34,193 nucleotides of DNA from Tissierellia bacterium (GCA_030537765.1 JAUNVH010000019.1:1-34193), one strand, 5' to 3'; positions 17,102 through 25,288 are shown, counted from the first letter of the stretch. Translations and numbers: made by a program. The notes: a model not told the origin generated them from the letters alone.

Positions 17102-17791
17102 ATGGAATTATTTAAATTGATAGGCCTATTAGTGCTAATTGTCGGCTTTGCATTAAAACTAGATGCAATTTTAATCATATTTGCAGCCATGATTGCAACG
17201 GCAATAGCGGGCGGCTTAGGAATTACAGAATTTTTTACAATTTTAGGAAAGTCTTTCGTATCAAATAGAGCAATGATGATTTTTGTAATTATAATGTTTG
17301 TAACTGGTACTATGGAGAGAAATGGACTTAGAGAATCGGCTGCAAAACTTATTGGACGTTCTAAAAAAGCAACGCCTGGAAAAGTTATTATGTCTTATGG
17401 AATATTTAGGGCAATTTTTGGCGCATTTAACGCAAGTTTCGGAGGCGTTGCAGGCTTTGTAAGACCAATCATTTTACCGATGGCAGAAGGAGCAGTGCTT
17501 TCAAAACACGGCGAAGTAGACGAAAATTATTCAGAAGAAATAAAGGGCATGAGCGCCGCGATGGAAAATATAACTTGGTTTTTCTGGCAAGTGCTCTTTG
17601 TCGGAGGTTCGGGTGCGCTCTTAGTTCAAGGCACTTTGAAAGAACTGGGATATAGCGTTGAGCTAATCGATCTTGCAAAGGTTGAAATTCCGGTGGCAAT
17701 TTTTGCGCTAGTCGTTGCCAGCGTCTATTTCTTGCTAAAAGATAAGCGCTTAGAAAAGACTTATGGCAAAAATATAAAGAGGGGTGAATAG
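17102..17791 (+). CDS. DUF969-family membrane protein (permease half)
   Basis: This is a 229-residue membrane protein with about six helices. It has a conserved FGAFNASFGGVAGFVRPIILPMAEGA segment and a NITWFFWQVLFVGGSGALLVQG segment typical of DUF969. AAAGGAGG precedes the ATG. In many Firmicutes DUF969 is directly followed by DUF979 and then pcp, exactly as here, which suggests that the two proteins form one transporter. The substrate may be 5-oxoproline or pyroglutamyl peptides; this is inferred from the neighbours only. Confidence 0.85.
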   Translation: MELFKLIGLLVLIVGFALKLDAILIIFAAMIATAIAGGLGITEFFTILGKSFVSNRAMMIFVIIMFVTGTMERNGLRESAAKLIGRSKKATPGKVIMSYGIFRAIFGAFNASFGGVAGFVRPIILPMAEGAVLSKHGEVDENYSEEIKGMSAAMENITWFFWQVLFVGGSGALLVQGTLKELGYSVELIDLAKVEIPVAIFALVVASVYFLLKDKRLEKTYGKNIKRGE

Positions 17792-17792
17792 T

Positions 17793-18740
17793 ATGTCTTT
17801 CTTTTTCAATAGTGATATAGCAATAGGAACTAGAGTATTGGAAATTATATTTATAATGATAGGCCTAATACTCATATATGTTGGATATAGCAATTTTAAA
17901 GATAAGACTAATCCACAAAGAGTTGGAACTTCAATATTTTGGATTATTCTGGGTGTAGTCATCGCCTTTGGCAGATGGATACCTGAAATGTTTGTGGGCA
18001 TTATGGTAATTATAATGGCAATTCCAGCCATACTAAAAAAAGTAAAGCCGGGAAAAAACGACGCCCCGTCTAAAGAATATACGGTAGAAATGTCTGAAAA
18101 GATTGGTTTTAAAATATTTATCCCAGCCCTAACAATAGGAGTCTTTGCGGTGGGCTTTGCACTATTTGTAAAGCAATTGGGCGCATTGGTGGGAGTTGGC
18201 GTAGGTGTAATTGTCGCAGCAATTATGCTCAGAATCTTAAATAAAGATAATACCCTACCCGTATTTTTAAAAGACAATAAGAGATTATTAGACTTAGTTG
18301 GCCCACTTTGTATGTTGCCAATGTTTTTGGCAAGTCTAGGCGCTGTGTTCACAGCTGCCGGAGTTGGAGATGTGGTGGCTGATATAGTTGGCACAATTAT
18401 TCCACAAGGCAATGTCAATATAGGCATTATTGTATTTGCAATCGGCATGGCATTATTTACTATTATTATGGGTAATGCATTTGCTGCGATTACGGTTATG
18501 ACAGTGGGAATTGGCGCACCGTTCGTATTACAATATGGAGCAAACCCTGCTTTAATAGGCATGGTGGCATTAACCTCTGGATATTGTGGAACACTTCTGA
18601 CTCCAATGGCTGCCAATTTCAATATTGTGCCTGTCGCAATTTTAGAAATGAAAGATAGATATGGAGTAATCAAAAATCAGATAATACCTGCATTTTTACT
18701 TTTGACATTCCAAATCGTATATATGATTATATTTAAATAG
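17793..18740 (+). CDS. DUF979-family membrane protein (permease half)
   Basis: This protein has about 315 residues and eight or nine helices. Features are LGVVIAFGRWIPEMFVG, AIGMALFTIIMGNAFAAITVMTVGIG and VALTSGYCGTLLTPMAANFN, matching DUF979. The frame extends to GTG 17784, but GAGGGGTG (17779-17786) fits ATG 17793. The GTG lies inside that site. The start is one base after the DUF969 stop, so the two are made in equal amounts. The GTLLTPMAANFN loop resembles the re-entrant loops of ion-transporter superfamily carriers, which fits a carrier role. Confidence 0.85.
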   Translation: MSFFFNSDIAIGTRVLEIIFIMIGLILIYVGYSNFKDKTNPQRVGTSIFWIILGVVIAFGRWIPEMFVGIMVIIMAIPAILKKVKPGKNDAPSKEYTVEMSEKIGFKIFIPALTIGVFAVGFALFVKQLGALVGVGVGVIVAAIMLRILNKDNTLPVFLKDNKRLLDLVGPLCMLPMFLASLGAVFTAAGVGDVVADIVGTIIPQGNVNIGIIVFAIGMALFTIIMGNAFAAITVMTVGIGAPFVLQYGANPALIGMVALTSGYCGTLLTPMAANFNIVPVAILEMKDRYGVIKNQIIPAFLLLTFQIVYMIIFK

Positions 18741-18757
18741 ATTACAAAGGAGGAAAA

Positions 18758-19402
18758 ATGAAAATACTATTGACCGCATTTGATCCATTTGGCGGAGAAA
18801 GTGTAAATCCAGCACTAGAAGCTGTGAAAATGGTAAGAGACGAAATAGAAGGCGCTGAAATTATAAAACTTGAGATTCCAACTGTGTTTAAAAAAGGACC
18901 TCAAACTATTTTTAAAAAAATAGACGAAATAAATCCAGATGCAGTCCTTTCAATTGGACAAGCTGGAGGCAGATCTGCCATAACTGTAGAATTTGTGGGC
19001 ATAAATTGGGCAGATGGACGAATAGCCGACAATGAGGGAAATAAGCCAACAGGTGAAAAGATATTTGATGATGGAGAAAATGCCTATTTTTCAAGTTTAC
19101 CAGTAAAAGCAATGGTTGAAAATATTAGGAAAAACGAAATTCCAGCATTCTTATCTTATACTGCCGGCACATTTGTCTGCAATGATGTCTTATATAGCGT
19201 ACTATATTATATCCATAAAAATAATCTAGATATGAAAAGCGGCTTTATCCACGTGCCATTTGCACCAGATCAAGTCGTTTCAAAACCCAATAACACAAGC
19301 TCTATGAGTGTGCAAATGATAGCCAAAGCTATAGAATGCGCGCTAGAAAGTATTGTCAAAACAGACAAAGATTTAGTAAAGAGCATGGGAGAGACGGAAT
19401 AA
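18758..19402 (+). CDS. pcp: Pyrrolidone-carboxylate (pyroglutamyl) peptidase
   Basis: This 214-residue C15 cysteine peptidase removes N-terminal pyroglutamate from peptides. All three catalytic residues are visible: Glu78 in TVEFVGINW, Cys141 in YTAGTFVCNDVLY and His165 in GFIHVPF. The N-terminal ILLTAFDPFGGESVNPA is standard. Length and spacing equal the family norm (Glu81, Cys144 and His168 in characterised enzymes). AAAGGAGG precedes the ATG. It ends the operon, followed by a strong terminator, and together with the cyclotransferase makes 5-oxoproline the common product of this gene set. Confidence 0.95.
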   Translation: MKILLTAFDPFGGESVNPALEAVKMVRDEIEGAEIIKLEIPTVFKKGPQTIFKKIDEINPDAVLSIGQAGGRSAITVEFVGINWADGRIADNEGNKPTGEKIFDDGENAYFSSLPVKAMVENIRKNEIPAFLSYTAGTFVCNDVLYSVLYYIHKNNLDMKSGFIHVPFAPDQVVSKPNNTSSMSVQMIAKAIECALESIVKTDKDLVKSMGETE

Positions 19403-19405
19403 ATG

Positions 19406-19437
19406 AAATCGGAAGGCAATTTGCTTTCCGATTTTTT
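19406..19437 (+). terminator. Terminator after pcp
   Basis: AAATCGGAAGGCA and TGCTTTCCGATTT form a 13-bp stem with one G-T pair and a three-base loop. It is followed by a T-run ending at 19437. Confidence 0.9.
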
Positions 19438-19449
19438 AAAATATGTGAT

Positions 19450-19478
19450 TTGACGCATTGAAATCTTATTTTTACTAT
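19450..19478 (+). promoter_or_regulatory. Promoter of the yitT-like gene
   Basis: The -35 is TTGACG (19450-19455), the spacer is 17 bases and the -10 is TACTAT (19473-19478). It lies directly after the pcp terminator and about 68 bases before the start codon. Confidence 0.6.
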
Positions 19479-19546
19479 GTTAATATAGGGGCAAAATACA
19501 CAATTATTTCTAAAACAAAAATATTGCAAAAGGAGATACTTACTAA

Positions 19547-20389
19547 ATGAAAAGTAAATTTAATAAAATATTGGCGATAGTCATAGGCGAATTGATGTGT
19601 GCTATAGCGATCACATATTTCTTTGTGCCTCATCATCTATTAAGCGGTGGTGTGGGCGGACTTGCTATAATGATTCAGTATTTAACTGGATACTCAAGTG
19701 GTATATTTTTCTTCTTAATAAATTTGCCGCTATTTTTCTTGGGTTTTAAAAAGCTCTCGAAAGATTTTATGATATTCACATTCATGTCTTCGAATCTGCT
19801 CTCCATCTATTTAATGGCACTAAAAGCTCTAAACTTGGGCTATTTTGTAGACGATGTTTTGCTATCGGCAGTATTTGGTGGAGTCCTAAATGGCGTGGGC
19901 ATGGGCATAATGTTTAAAAATGGCACAAGCCAAGGCGGCCTAGATGTAGTTGCCATAATCGCCAGACAAGAATACAATCTAAATGTCAGTTCAGTATTGA
20001 TGGCTATGAACTTTGTAATCGTGACAATCGCATCGATTCTATTTGGAGCAACAAGGGGAATGTATACCTTGATGTCAATGTATATAGGATATCAATGTGT
20101 AGATAAAGTAATGAATGGACTCGATGAAAAGAAACAGATCATGATAATTTCACAAAAAAGCGAAGAGATTGCCAAAAAGATTATGGACGATCCGCATAGG
20201 GGAGTAACACTTTTTGAAGCCAGAGGCGCATATACTGGGGAGAAAAAAGATGTCGTCTATTGTGTCGCCTATAATCGCCAAGTTGTGAAAATTAAACAGA
20301 TTCTAGAAGAAATTGATCCTTCGGCCTTTATGTCGATTAGCGATATGGTAGAAGTGAAGGGCAAAGGCTTTATAGAACAGCAGTTTTAA
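19547..20389 (+). CDS. YitT-family membrane protein
   Basis: This 280-residue protein has five or six membrane helices in the first two thirds, with motifs LLSGGVGGLAIMIQYLTG and GMGIMFKNGTSQGGLDVVA. The last 80 or so residues form a cytoplasmic DUF2179 domain (RGVTLFEARGAYTGEKKDVVYCV). This matches the YitT/DUF161 family found in several copies in Firmicutes. The physiological role is not known. AGGAG at 19531-19535 is 11 bases before the ATG, which is long, but no closer in-frame start exists. The DUF1294 gene follows one base after its stop. Confidence 0.88.
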   Translation: MKSKFNKILAIVIGELMCAIAITYFFVPHHLLSGGVGGLAIMIQYLTGYSSGIFFFLINLPLFFLGFKKLSKDFMIFTFMSSNLLSIYLMALKALNLGYFVDDVLLSAVFGGVLNGVGMGIMFKNGTSQGGLDVVAIIARQEYNLNVSSVLMAMNFVIVTIASILFGATRGMYTLMSMYIGYQCVDKVMNGLDEKKQIMIISQKSEEIAKKIMDDPHRGVTLFEARGAYTGEKKDVVYCVAYNRQVVKIKQILEEIDPSAFMSISDMVEVKGKGFIEQQF

Positions 20390-20390
20390 T

Positions 20391-20672
20391 ATGCTTGATT
20401 ATAAAAAGTTTTTGATAATATTATTAGTTTGGAATCTATTTGTATGCTTAGTTTTTGGAATAGACAAGTTCAAAGCTAAAAAAAATAGATGGAGAATACC
20501 AGAAAAGTTTTTGCTAGCTTTGGCAATTTTTATGGGTTCTTTTGGAGCTTTAATAGGCATGAAAATTTTTAATCACAAGACTAATAATAAGCTATTTCTA
20601 TTTGGAATGCCATTAGCGATTATTTTAAATATCTATATTTTTATAAAATTAAAAAACTATATAATAATTTGA
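20391..20672 (+). CDS. DUF1294-family small membrane protein
   Basis: This is a 93-residue protein of three helices. It shows the DUF1294 signature: GIDKFKAKKNRWRIPEKFLL, then MGSFGALIGMKIFNHKTNNKLF and a final hydrophobic GMPLAIILNIYIFI. Its function is unknown. There is no clear ribosome binding site. The ATG lies one base after the yitT stop, so it is likely translated by coupling. Confidence 0.85.
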   Translation: MLDYKKFLIILLVWNLFVCLVFGIDKFKAKKNRWRIPEKFLLALAIFMGSFGALIGMKIFNHKTNNKLFLFGMPLAIILNIYIFIKLKNYIII

Positions 20673-20718
20673 TCTAAAATAGTTTGTAGAATAAAAATGA
20701 TAAAAGAAATGATAATTA

Positions 20719-20752
20719 AAAATCTCAGCTTATAAAATTGAGCTGAGATTTT
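20719..20752. terminator. Bidirectional terminator between DUF1294 and the racemase-type gene
   Basis: AAAATCTCAGCT (20719-20730) and AGCTGAGATTTT (20741-20752) form a perfect 12-bp stem with a 10-base loop. A-rich and T-rich flanks allow termination from both sides of these converging genes. Confidence 0.88.
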
Positions 20753-20770
20753 TAATATTAGATAAGGAAA

Positions 20771-21493
20771 TCAAACGGTTAAAAGCTTAGCATAACCATA
20801 AATTTTGTCGTCTATATTGCTAGTTCTCAATGCATTCCAAAAAGAAGCTTGAATAGCTGATATTACAGGTTTATTTAAATCTGATTCTAAACTTTCTAAA
20901 ATACCAATAGTTCTAAGGCCAGTGCAAAGAATTACTAAACATTCTGAATCATCGGCATCAGAATTTTTTGCTTCGCGATAAACATCTTTTAATTTTAAAT
21001 TATCGATTTCAGAATCGTAAAGTAAATTGAGAGATCTCATTTTTACAACTTCGATTTCGTTTTCATTAAAAAATATTTTAGCCTTTTCAGAAACTGATTC
21101 AATATATGGACTTAAAACAGAAATCTTTTTTATATTTAATTTTTTCAAAGCCTTTATAATTGAGCCAGAAGTAGTTATACATTTTACATTTGCAATCTTT
21201 TCCAAATCCTTAGACAAATCTAAATCGTATTTAGTGCCAGCTATAAAGCTCCCACTAGTGCAACCAAATACTAATACATCAATGGGTGCTTGTACAAGCA
21301 ATTTAGCAGCGTTTTTAGACTCTTTTGACATCTTTATTAAATGATCCTCATTTGTCTTTAAAAGTGAAATTCTACTAGTTAATGTAATTATGCCTTTAGG
21401 GGCTAATTTTTGAAATTCAGCTTCCATAATCCAGCCTGGAGCGGGATAAATGAGTCCAATTTTTAAACGCTCTCCATAATCGAAATCTATCAT
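20771..21493 (-). CDS. Asp/Glu racemase-superfamily protein, maleate isomerase/arylmalonate decarboxylase type
   Basis: This 240-residue protein has the two-cysteine layout of the superfamily. The first is in LVFGCTSGSF (about residue 78) and the second in VILCTGLRTIG (about 189). An N-terminal KIGLIYPAPG and a TTSGSIIKALKKLNIKKISVLSPY segment are typical of the maleate cis-trans isomerase and arylmalonate decarboxylase branch. These are cofactor-free enzymes of the cytoplasm. The substrate cannot be assigned. AAAGGTGAT precedes the ATG. It is a single gene with its own promoter and no informative neighbours. Confidence 0.8.
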   Translation of the reverse strand: MIDFDYGERLKIGLIYPAPGWIMEAEFQKLAPKGIITLTSRISLLKTNEDHLIKMSKESKNAAKLLVQAPIDVLVFGCTSGSFIAGTKYDLDLSKDLEKIANVKCITTSGSIIKALKKLNIKKISVLSPYIESVSEKAKIFFNENEIEVVKMRSLNLLYDSEIDNLKLKDVYREAKNSDADDSECLVILCTGLRTIGILESLESDLNKPVISAIQASFWNALRTSNIDDKIYGYAKLLTV

Positions 21494-21542
21494 ATCATCA
21501 CCTTTATTATATTTAATATATTATAAAAAGATAAATGAAAAG

Positions 21543-21572
21543 ATAATAGTGAAAATGTAAGTATATAGTCAA
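21543..21572 (-). promoter_or_regulatory. Promoter of the racemase-type gene
   Basis: Read on the minus strand, the -35 is TTGACT (21572-21567), the spacer is 18 bases and the -10 is TATTAT (21548-21543). It lies about 50 bases upstream of the start codon and beyond the tRNA terminator. Confidence 0.6.
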
Positions 21573-21619
21573 AGAGTTTTATACAAAATATTAATATTGA
21601 AAACAAATATATTAATAAT

Positions 21620-21653
21620 TAAAAAACCTCGTATTCATATTGAAATACAAGGT
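21620..21653 (-). terminator. Terminator of tRNA-Pro
   Basis: On the minus strand ACCTTGTATT pairs with AATACGAGGT, a 10-bp stem with one G-T pair and an eight-base loop. Six T residues follow. It lies 14 bases after the tRNA CCA end. Confidence 0.85.
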
Positions 21654-21666
21654 CTTAAAATAAAAA

Positions 21667-21743
21667 TGGTCGGGGTGAGAGGATTTGAACCCCCGGCCTC
21701 ATGGTCCCAAACCACGCGCGCTACCAAACTACGCTACACCCCG
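21667..21743 (-). tRNA. tRNA-Pro (anticodon TGG)
   Basis: The 77-base minus-strand gene has a seven-pair acceptor stem (CGGGGTG with CACCCCG), discriminator A and an encoded CCA. The anticodon loop is TTTGGGA, giving anticodon TGG for proline CCN codons. The T arm carries GGTTCAAATCC. The D arm, TAGCGTAGTTTGGTAGCGC, is standard for proline tRNA. It has its own promoter and terminator, so it is a single transcription unit. Confidence 0.97.
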
Positions 21744-21755
21744 AACAGCTATACT

Positions 21756-21784
21756 AATATATCATAACCAAATAGAAAGTGCAA
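21756..21784 (-). promoter_or_regulatory. Promoter of tRNA-Pro
   Basis: On the minus strand the -35 is TTGCAC (21784-21779), the spacer is 17 bases and the -10 is TATATT (21761-21756) preceded by an extended TGA. The transcript would start six or so bases before the mature tRNA. Confidence 0.65.
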
Positions 21785-21873
21785 GTAAAATTTTAAAAAT
21801 TTTGTCTATTGGTCATAATTTTTAAACACAATTGTTATTATACCATAAATTTCATAAAAGTATAGCCTAAATT

Positions 21874-23217
21874 TTAAACAATTCTAATCCATTTTCCAGA
21901 ACTGAAACGAGGATATAAAAGCATAAGCTTTATAATCTCTGTTGCTGCGATTACTCCATAGACTGCCTCTACTGGCAAATTAAATATAAATGAAGCAATG
22001 AGCGCACCAGGTACTGCCAAAAGCCATGTGACTGCACCTTCTCTTTGCAAGACAAACATGGAATCGGCGCCGCCTCGCAAAATTCCACCTAATAATATAT
22101 CGTTTGAGAATCTTATTGGCAATATTAAACCGCGTATTCTCAAAAGATTTTTACATACTCCAATCAGCAAAGGATCGTCTAAGCGAAATATTTTCAAAAA
22201 CAAGCCTGGGAAAATTAAGAGCATTGCTCCAATAACTATGCCAGCTTTGAACGCAAGACTTAAAAATTTTTCGGCAAGCTCTGTGGCATTATCTATAAAA
22301 CCATTGCCGAGTTCGAAGCCCAATAGCACTACGCATGCAGCTGCCAGGCCCCTAAACATGACATAAGTTATATTTTCGATAGTTGTACTCAAAAGCATTG
22401 ATGCCAAGGCTTGTTGTCCCAAATTTGCGTATGAGATCTGATACATATTTTGTGCAAGCCCCCAAAATACATCGGTTAATAGTATTGGGAATGCAACTAT
22501 TATGAACCGTTTTAAAGACATTAGATATTTGCTTTCTGCTCCTTTAAAACGCTTTATAAAATATTCTTTACGCAAAAGTGAAAGACTTACAAATATTATA
22601 AATTCTAGACCTCTGGACAAACTTGTGCCGAGTGCTGCGCCAGAAACTCCTAGCTTAGGGGCTCCAAGTTTTCCAAATATAAATGCATAATTTAAAACTA
22701 TATTTGTAAAAAAGCTCAATATAGAAACTTTTAGCGGAATATTTGGGCTGCCTCCCGTTCTAAATCCTGCAGCAAATACTGCGTTTAGCGCAAAAAAAAT
22801 CATGCTTGGCGCTAAATAGCGCATATATGAAGAGGCTTCTACAATTAATTCCATATCTTTAGTATAAAGCGATAATATATTTTTGGGTATAAAAATTGAA
22901 ACATAGGCAAAGATGGCCGATATTGTGAGCAAAATGCTCAAAGAGACTTTTGTGGTATTGAATAGATTCTCATATTTTTTAGCACCATAGTCTCTGGAAA
23001 AAAATATTTCTGTAGAGGCTGTCATTGCAATTACAACGCAGACTAGAAGAAAGTTAAATTGCACAACCAGACTCACAGCGGCTATTTTTGTTTCTCCCAA
23101 AGATGATATCATCGCCGTGTCGACTAAATTAAGCGATGTGGCAATCAATTGTTGGAGCGTTACGGGCAGGGCGATAGGCAGCATTTTCTTTAAAAAATTG
23201 CTATCAATCTTACTCAT
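21874..23217 (-). CDS. MATE-family efflux transporter
   Basis: This 447-residue protein has about 12 membrane helices. MATE features are the N-terminal MLPIALPVTLQQLIATSLNLVDTAMIS, FNFLLVCVVIAMTASTEIFFSRDYGAKK and FRTGGSPNIPLKVSILSFFTNIVLNY. Such proteins export cationic compounds in exchange for sodium or protons. AGGTGTC precedes the ATG. It lies 15 bases after surE on the same strand and is probably the third gene of the walJ-surE operon. It is only distantly similar to the MATE protein at 30227. Confidence 0.9.
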   Translation of the reverse strand: MSKIDSNFLKKMLPIALPVTLQQLIATSLNLVDTAMISSLGETKIAAVSLVVQFNFLLVCVVIAMTASTEIFFSRDYGAKKYENLFNTTKVSLSILLTISAIFAYVSIFIPKNILSLYTKDMELIVEASSYMRYLAPSMIFFALNAVFAAGFRTGGSPNIPLKVSILSFFTNIVLNYAFIFGKLGAPKLGVSGAALGTSLSRGLEFIIFVSLSLLRKEYFIKRFKGAESKYLMSLKRFIIVAFPILLTDVFWGLAQNMYQISYANLGQQALASMLLSTTIENITYVMFRGLAAACVVLLGFELGNGFIDNATELAEKFLSLAFKAGIVIGAMLLIFPGLFLKIFRLDDPLLIGVCKNLLRIRGLILPIRFSNDILLGGILRGGADSMFVLQREGAVTWLLAVPGALIASFIFNLPVEAVYGVIAATEIIKLMLLYPRFSSGKWIRIV

Positions 23218-23232
23218 AATGACACCTAAATT

Positions 23233-23970
23233 TTATTTGAACTGCTTTAAAAGCTCTTTGTCGTTAAAATTATAATTTATTGGACTCACTGTGACATATC
23301 CTTGAGACAGATATGCGCGGTCATTATTACCTGTTAGTTCCGTGCGATGTCTTCCTGTTAGCTTTACAAGCGATATATCATTTTTTTCTTCAATAATAAA
23401 TTCATCAAATATTACTCCGCCCACTTCGCAAACCTTTATGCCCTTAATATCTTCTTCTTTGTGATGTGGCACATTTATATTTAATACGATCTGTTTATTA
23501 TCAATTTCGAGACGATATTTTTCATACAAATTGACTCCCAAAATAGCCGCTTTTTCAAAATCACATTCGCCTCTTTTTACTTCGGCTGAAATTGCAACGC
23601 CTGGTAGATTAAATATATTGGCTTCTATGCAAGCTGAAACTGTTCCCGAATAGAGAATATCGGCCCCTGCATTTAAGCCAAAATTGCAGCCTGAAAATAT
23701 TGCGTCAATATCTTTATAAAGCACGCTAAGTGCCACTCTAACGCAATCTGCTGGAGTTCCTGTTAAGGAATATGCAATTTGATTTAAACCATCAATTTCA
23801 ACTTTTTTAAGTTCCATATCTTGATGTACTGTGATCGCATGTGATTTTGCAGACATTTCTGTATCTGGCGCAACAACATAGACCTTGTGGCCTCTGTCTT
23901 GTAATTTCAATGCAATTTGTCTAAGGCCTTCGGAGTGAATTCCATCGTCGTTCGTAAGTAATATGTTCAT
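23233..23970 (-). CDS. surE: 5'-nucleotidase SurE
   Basis: This protein has about 245 residues. It has the SurE metal-site motif ILLTNDDG at the very N-terminus, YSLTGTPADCVRVAL, and SGCNFGLNAGADILYSGTV. SurE is a metal-dependent phosphatase of nucleoside 5'-monophosphates and short polyphosphate. The frame extends seven codons further upstream, but AAGGGGGA just before ATG 23970 and the canonical MNILLTNDDG beginning decide the start. It follows the walJ-like gene by 10 bases. Confidence 0.95.
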   Translation of the reverse strand: MNILLTNDDGIHSEGLRQIALKLQDRGHKVYVVAPDTEMSAKSHAITVHQDMELKKVEIDGLNQIAYSLTGTPADCVRVALSVLYKDIDAIFSGCNFGLNAGADILYSGTVSACIEANIFNLPGVAISAEVKRGECDFEKAAILGVNLYEKYRLEIDNKQIVLNINVPHHKEEDIKGIKVCEVGGVIFDEFIIEEKNDISLVKLTGRHRTELTGNNDRAYLSQGYVTVSPINYNFNDKELLKQFK

Positions 23971-23980
23971 AATTTCCCCC

Positions 23981-24781
23981 TTAAATTTCAATTATATCGG
24001 TCGGCTCGTATCTTGGAGCCACTTTTAAAATTAAATCTTTACTATCTTCAATTTTATATTTATGATCTTTCAAAATTTTTGCCACAGTTTCATAGGCAAT
24101 ATCTGGTGTATTATTGTCTTTTGACAGATGGCCAAGTATGACCGTTTCATTTTTGCCATTTAATAATTCTGTCAAAACATTGGCAGTATGTTCATTTGAA
24201 AGATGGCCTCTAGTGCTCAAGATTCTTTGTTTGAGAGGCCAAGGATAAAATCCATTTTTCAACATATCTTCATCGTGGTTAGCTTCGATATAATAAATAT
24301 CGGAATTTCTTATTATATCCTTCATTGGATTAGAAATCCAGCCCGTATCTGTAACTATTGAAATTTTTTTATTGCCATATTCAATACTATATCCTACAGC
24401 CTCAGAGGCATCATGAAAAAGTGGAATGGGCGTAAAGAGAATGTCGCGATATTCGAAACTCTTTTCGCTAGAAAAAATTTCTATATTTTTTTCAAACAAT
24501 TTGTCTAGCTTTTTTCCCATCGACATAATTGTATTTTCGTTTCCAAAAACTTTTAAATCATATCTTCTGGCCAATACTCCAACTCCAGCTGAATGATCAG
24601 AATGCTCATGTGTTACAAAGATTGCATCTAGTTCATCAGGCGATACTCCAATGCCTTTTAATAAAATTTCAATTCTCTTTCCTGAAAGGCCGGCATCAAT
24701 TAAAAATTTGCTAGTATTCGTTTCTATATATAAACAATTTCCGCTCGAACCACTTGCGAGCGAACAAAATCTAAAATTCAT
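23981..24781 (-). CDS. walJ: MBL-fold metallo-hydrolase, YycJ/WalJ type
   Basis: This 266-residue protein begins FRFCSLASGSSGNCLYIE, the recognisable start of YycJ/WalJ proteins. The metallo-beta-lactamase motif THEHSDH follows, then VTDTGW and EANHDEDML, which provide further metal ligands, and LGHLSKDNN near the C-terminus. It is thought to be a DNA or RNA nuclease-like hydrolase; in many Firmicutes it sits by the WalRK genes, which are not here. GGAGGT lies six bases before ATG 24781, so the upstream TTG 24784 was not used. It heads the operon with surE and the MATE gene. Confidence 0.88.
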   Translation of the reverse strand: MNFRFCSLASGSSGNCLYIETNTSKFLIDAGLSGKRIEILLKGIGVSPDELDAIFVTHEHSDHSAGVGVLARRYDLKVFGNENTIMSMGKKLDKLFEKNIEIFSSEKSFEYRDILFTPIPLFHDASEAVGYSIEYGNKKISIVTDTGWISNPMKDIIRNSDIYYIEANHDEDMLKNGFYPWPLKQRILSTRGHLSNEHTANVLTELLNGKNETVILGHLSKDNNTPDIAYETVAKILKDHKYKIEDSKDLILKVAPRYEPTDIIEI

Positions 24782-24800
24782 CAATAAACCTCCATGCTCA

Positions 24801-24809
24801 ATTATAACA
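24801..24809 (-). promoter_or_regulatory. Extended -10 promoter of the walJ-surE-MATE operon
   Basis: On the minus strand TGT-TATAAT (24809-24801) is a perfect extended -10. The -35 region is poor. It lies about 20 bases before the start codon and diverges from the veg promoters. Confidence 0.5.
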
Positions 24810-24873
24810 TATTTTTATTTAAAGTATCGGAATTAAAAATTCAAATAAAAAATAGCATTTCTAAATAAAAGGC

Positions 24874-24902
24874 TTGACATTTTGCTTATTAAAGCTTAAA
24901 AT
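24874..24902 (+). promoter_or_regulatory. veg promoter P1
   Basis: The -35 is TTGACA (24874-24879), the spacer is 17 bases and the -10 is TAAAAT (24897-24902). It lies upstream of a second complete promoter. Confidence 0.75.
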
Positions 24903-24910
24903 AATAATTT

Positions 24911-24939
24911 TTGCAAAAATTATAAATTTGTGGTATAAT
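24911..24939 (+). promoter_or_regulatory. veg promoter P2, extended -10
   Basis: The -35 is TTGCAA (24911-24916), the spacer is 17 bases and the -10 is a perfect TATAAT (24934-24939) preceded by TGG. The transcript would begin near 24946, some 34 bases before the veg start. Confidence 0.8.
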
Positions 24940-24979
24940 TTATTAAAATATATGTGTCCATTGAAAGGTGTGGTTTTGA

Positions 24980-25252
24980 TTGAGCAATATGGATATTATT
25001 CGAAAAGAACTGGAAAGCCATATCGGAAAAAGGGTAGTTCTCAAAGCAGACAAGGGCAGGAAGAGAATTGTCACAAAGCAGGGGATTATCGAGTCAGTTT
25101 TTCCGAGTCTTTTTGTCATTGAACTAACAGGTAAAGAGCACACGGGACAGAAAATTACCTACACTTATTCTGATGTGCTTACTGAAACAGTTAAATTGAC
25201 AATCTATGATGACGGCGTAGAGATGCCGAAGAAGAAAAAGAAGATATCATAA
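24980..25252 (+). CDS. veg: Veg family protein
   Basis: This 90-residue protein matches the Veg family, with GKRVVLKADKGRKR, IIESVFPSLFVIEL and YTYSDVLTETVKLTIYD. Veg is a small, strongly expressed protein with an Sm-like fold; in Bacillus it has been linked to biofilm gene control. The C-terminal tail is very lysine-rich. AAAGGTG at 24964-24970 suits the TTG at 24980. The internal ATG 24989 would be too far away. Two strong tandem promoters precede it and a GAAA-loop terminator follows, so it is a monocistronic unit. Confidence 0.93.
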   Translation: MSNMDIIRKELESHIGKRVVLKADKGRKRIVTKQGIIESVFPSLFVIELTGKEHTGQKITYTYSDVLTETVKLTIYDDGVEMPKKKKKIS

Positions 25253-25261
25253 ACTAATTTT

Positions 25262-25288
25262 AAAAAAAGGCCGAAAGGTCTTTTTTTA
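25262..25288 (+). terminator. Terminator of veg
   Basis: AAAAAGGCC and GGTCTTTTT pair around a GAAA tetraloop, with one G-T pair, and run into a T-tract. Confidence 0.9.

Noticed and set aside
17750-18673. 307-codon open frame on the minus strand
   Set aside because: It lies opposite the DUF979 gene, which has clear family motifs, a ribosome site and operon context. The minus-strand product is a Pro/Ile/Asn-rich shadow of membrane-protein codons.
24874-25122. 82-codon frame overlapping veg in another frame
   Set aside because: It starts inside the veg promoter and its product shows no family features; Veg in the correct frame is convincing.
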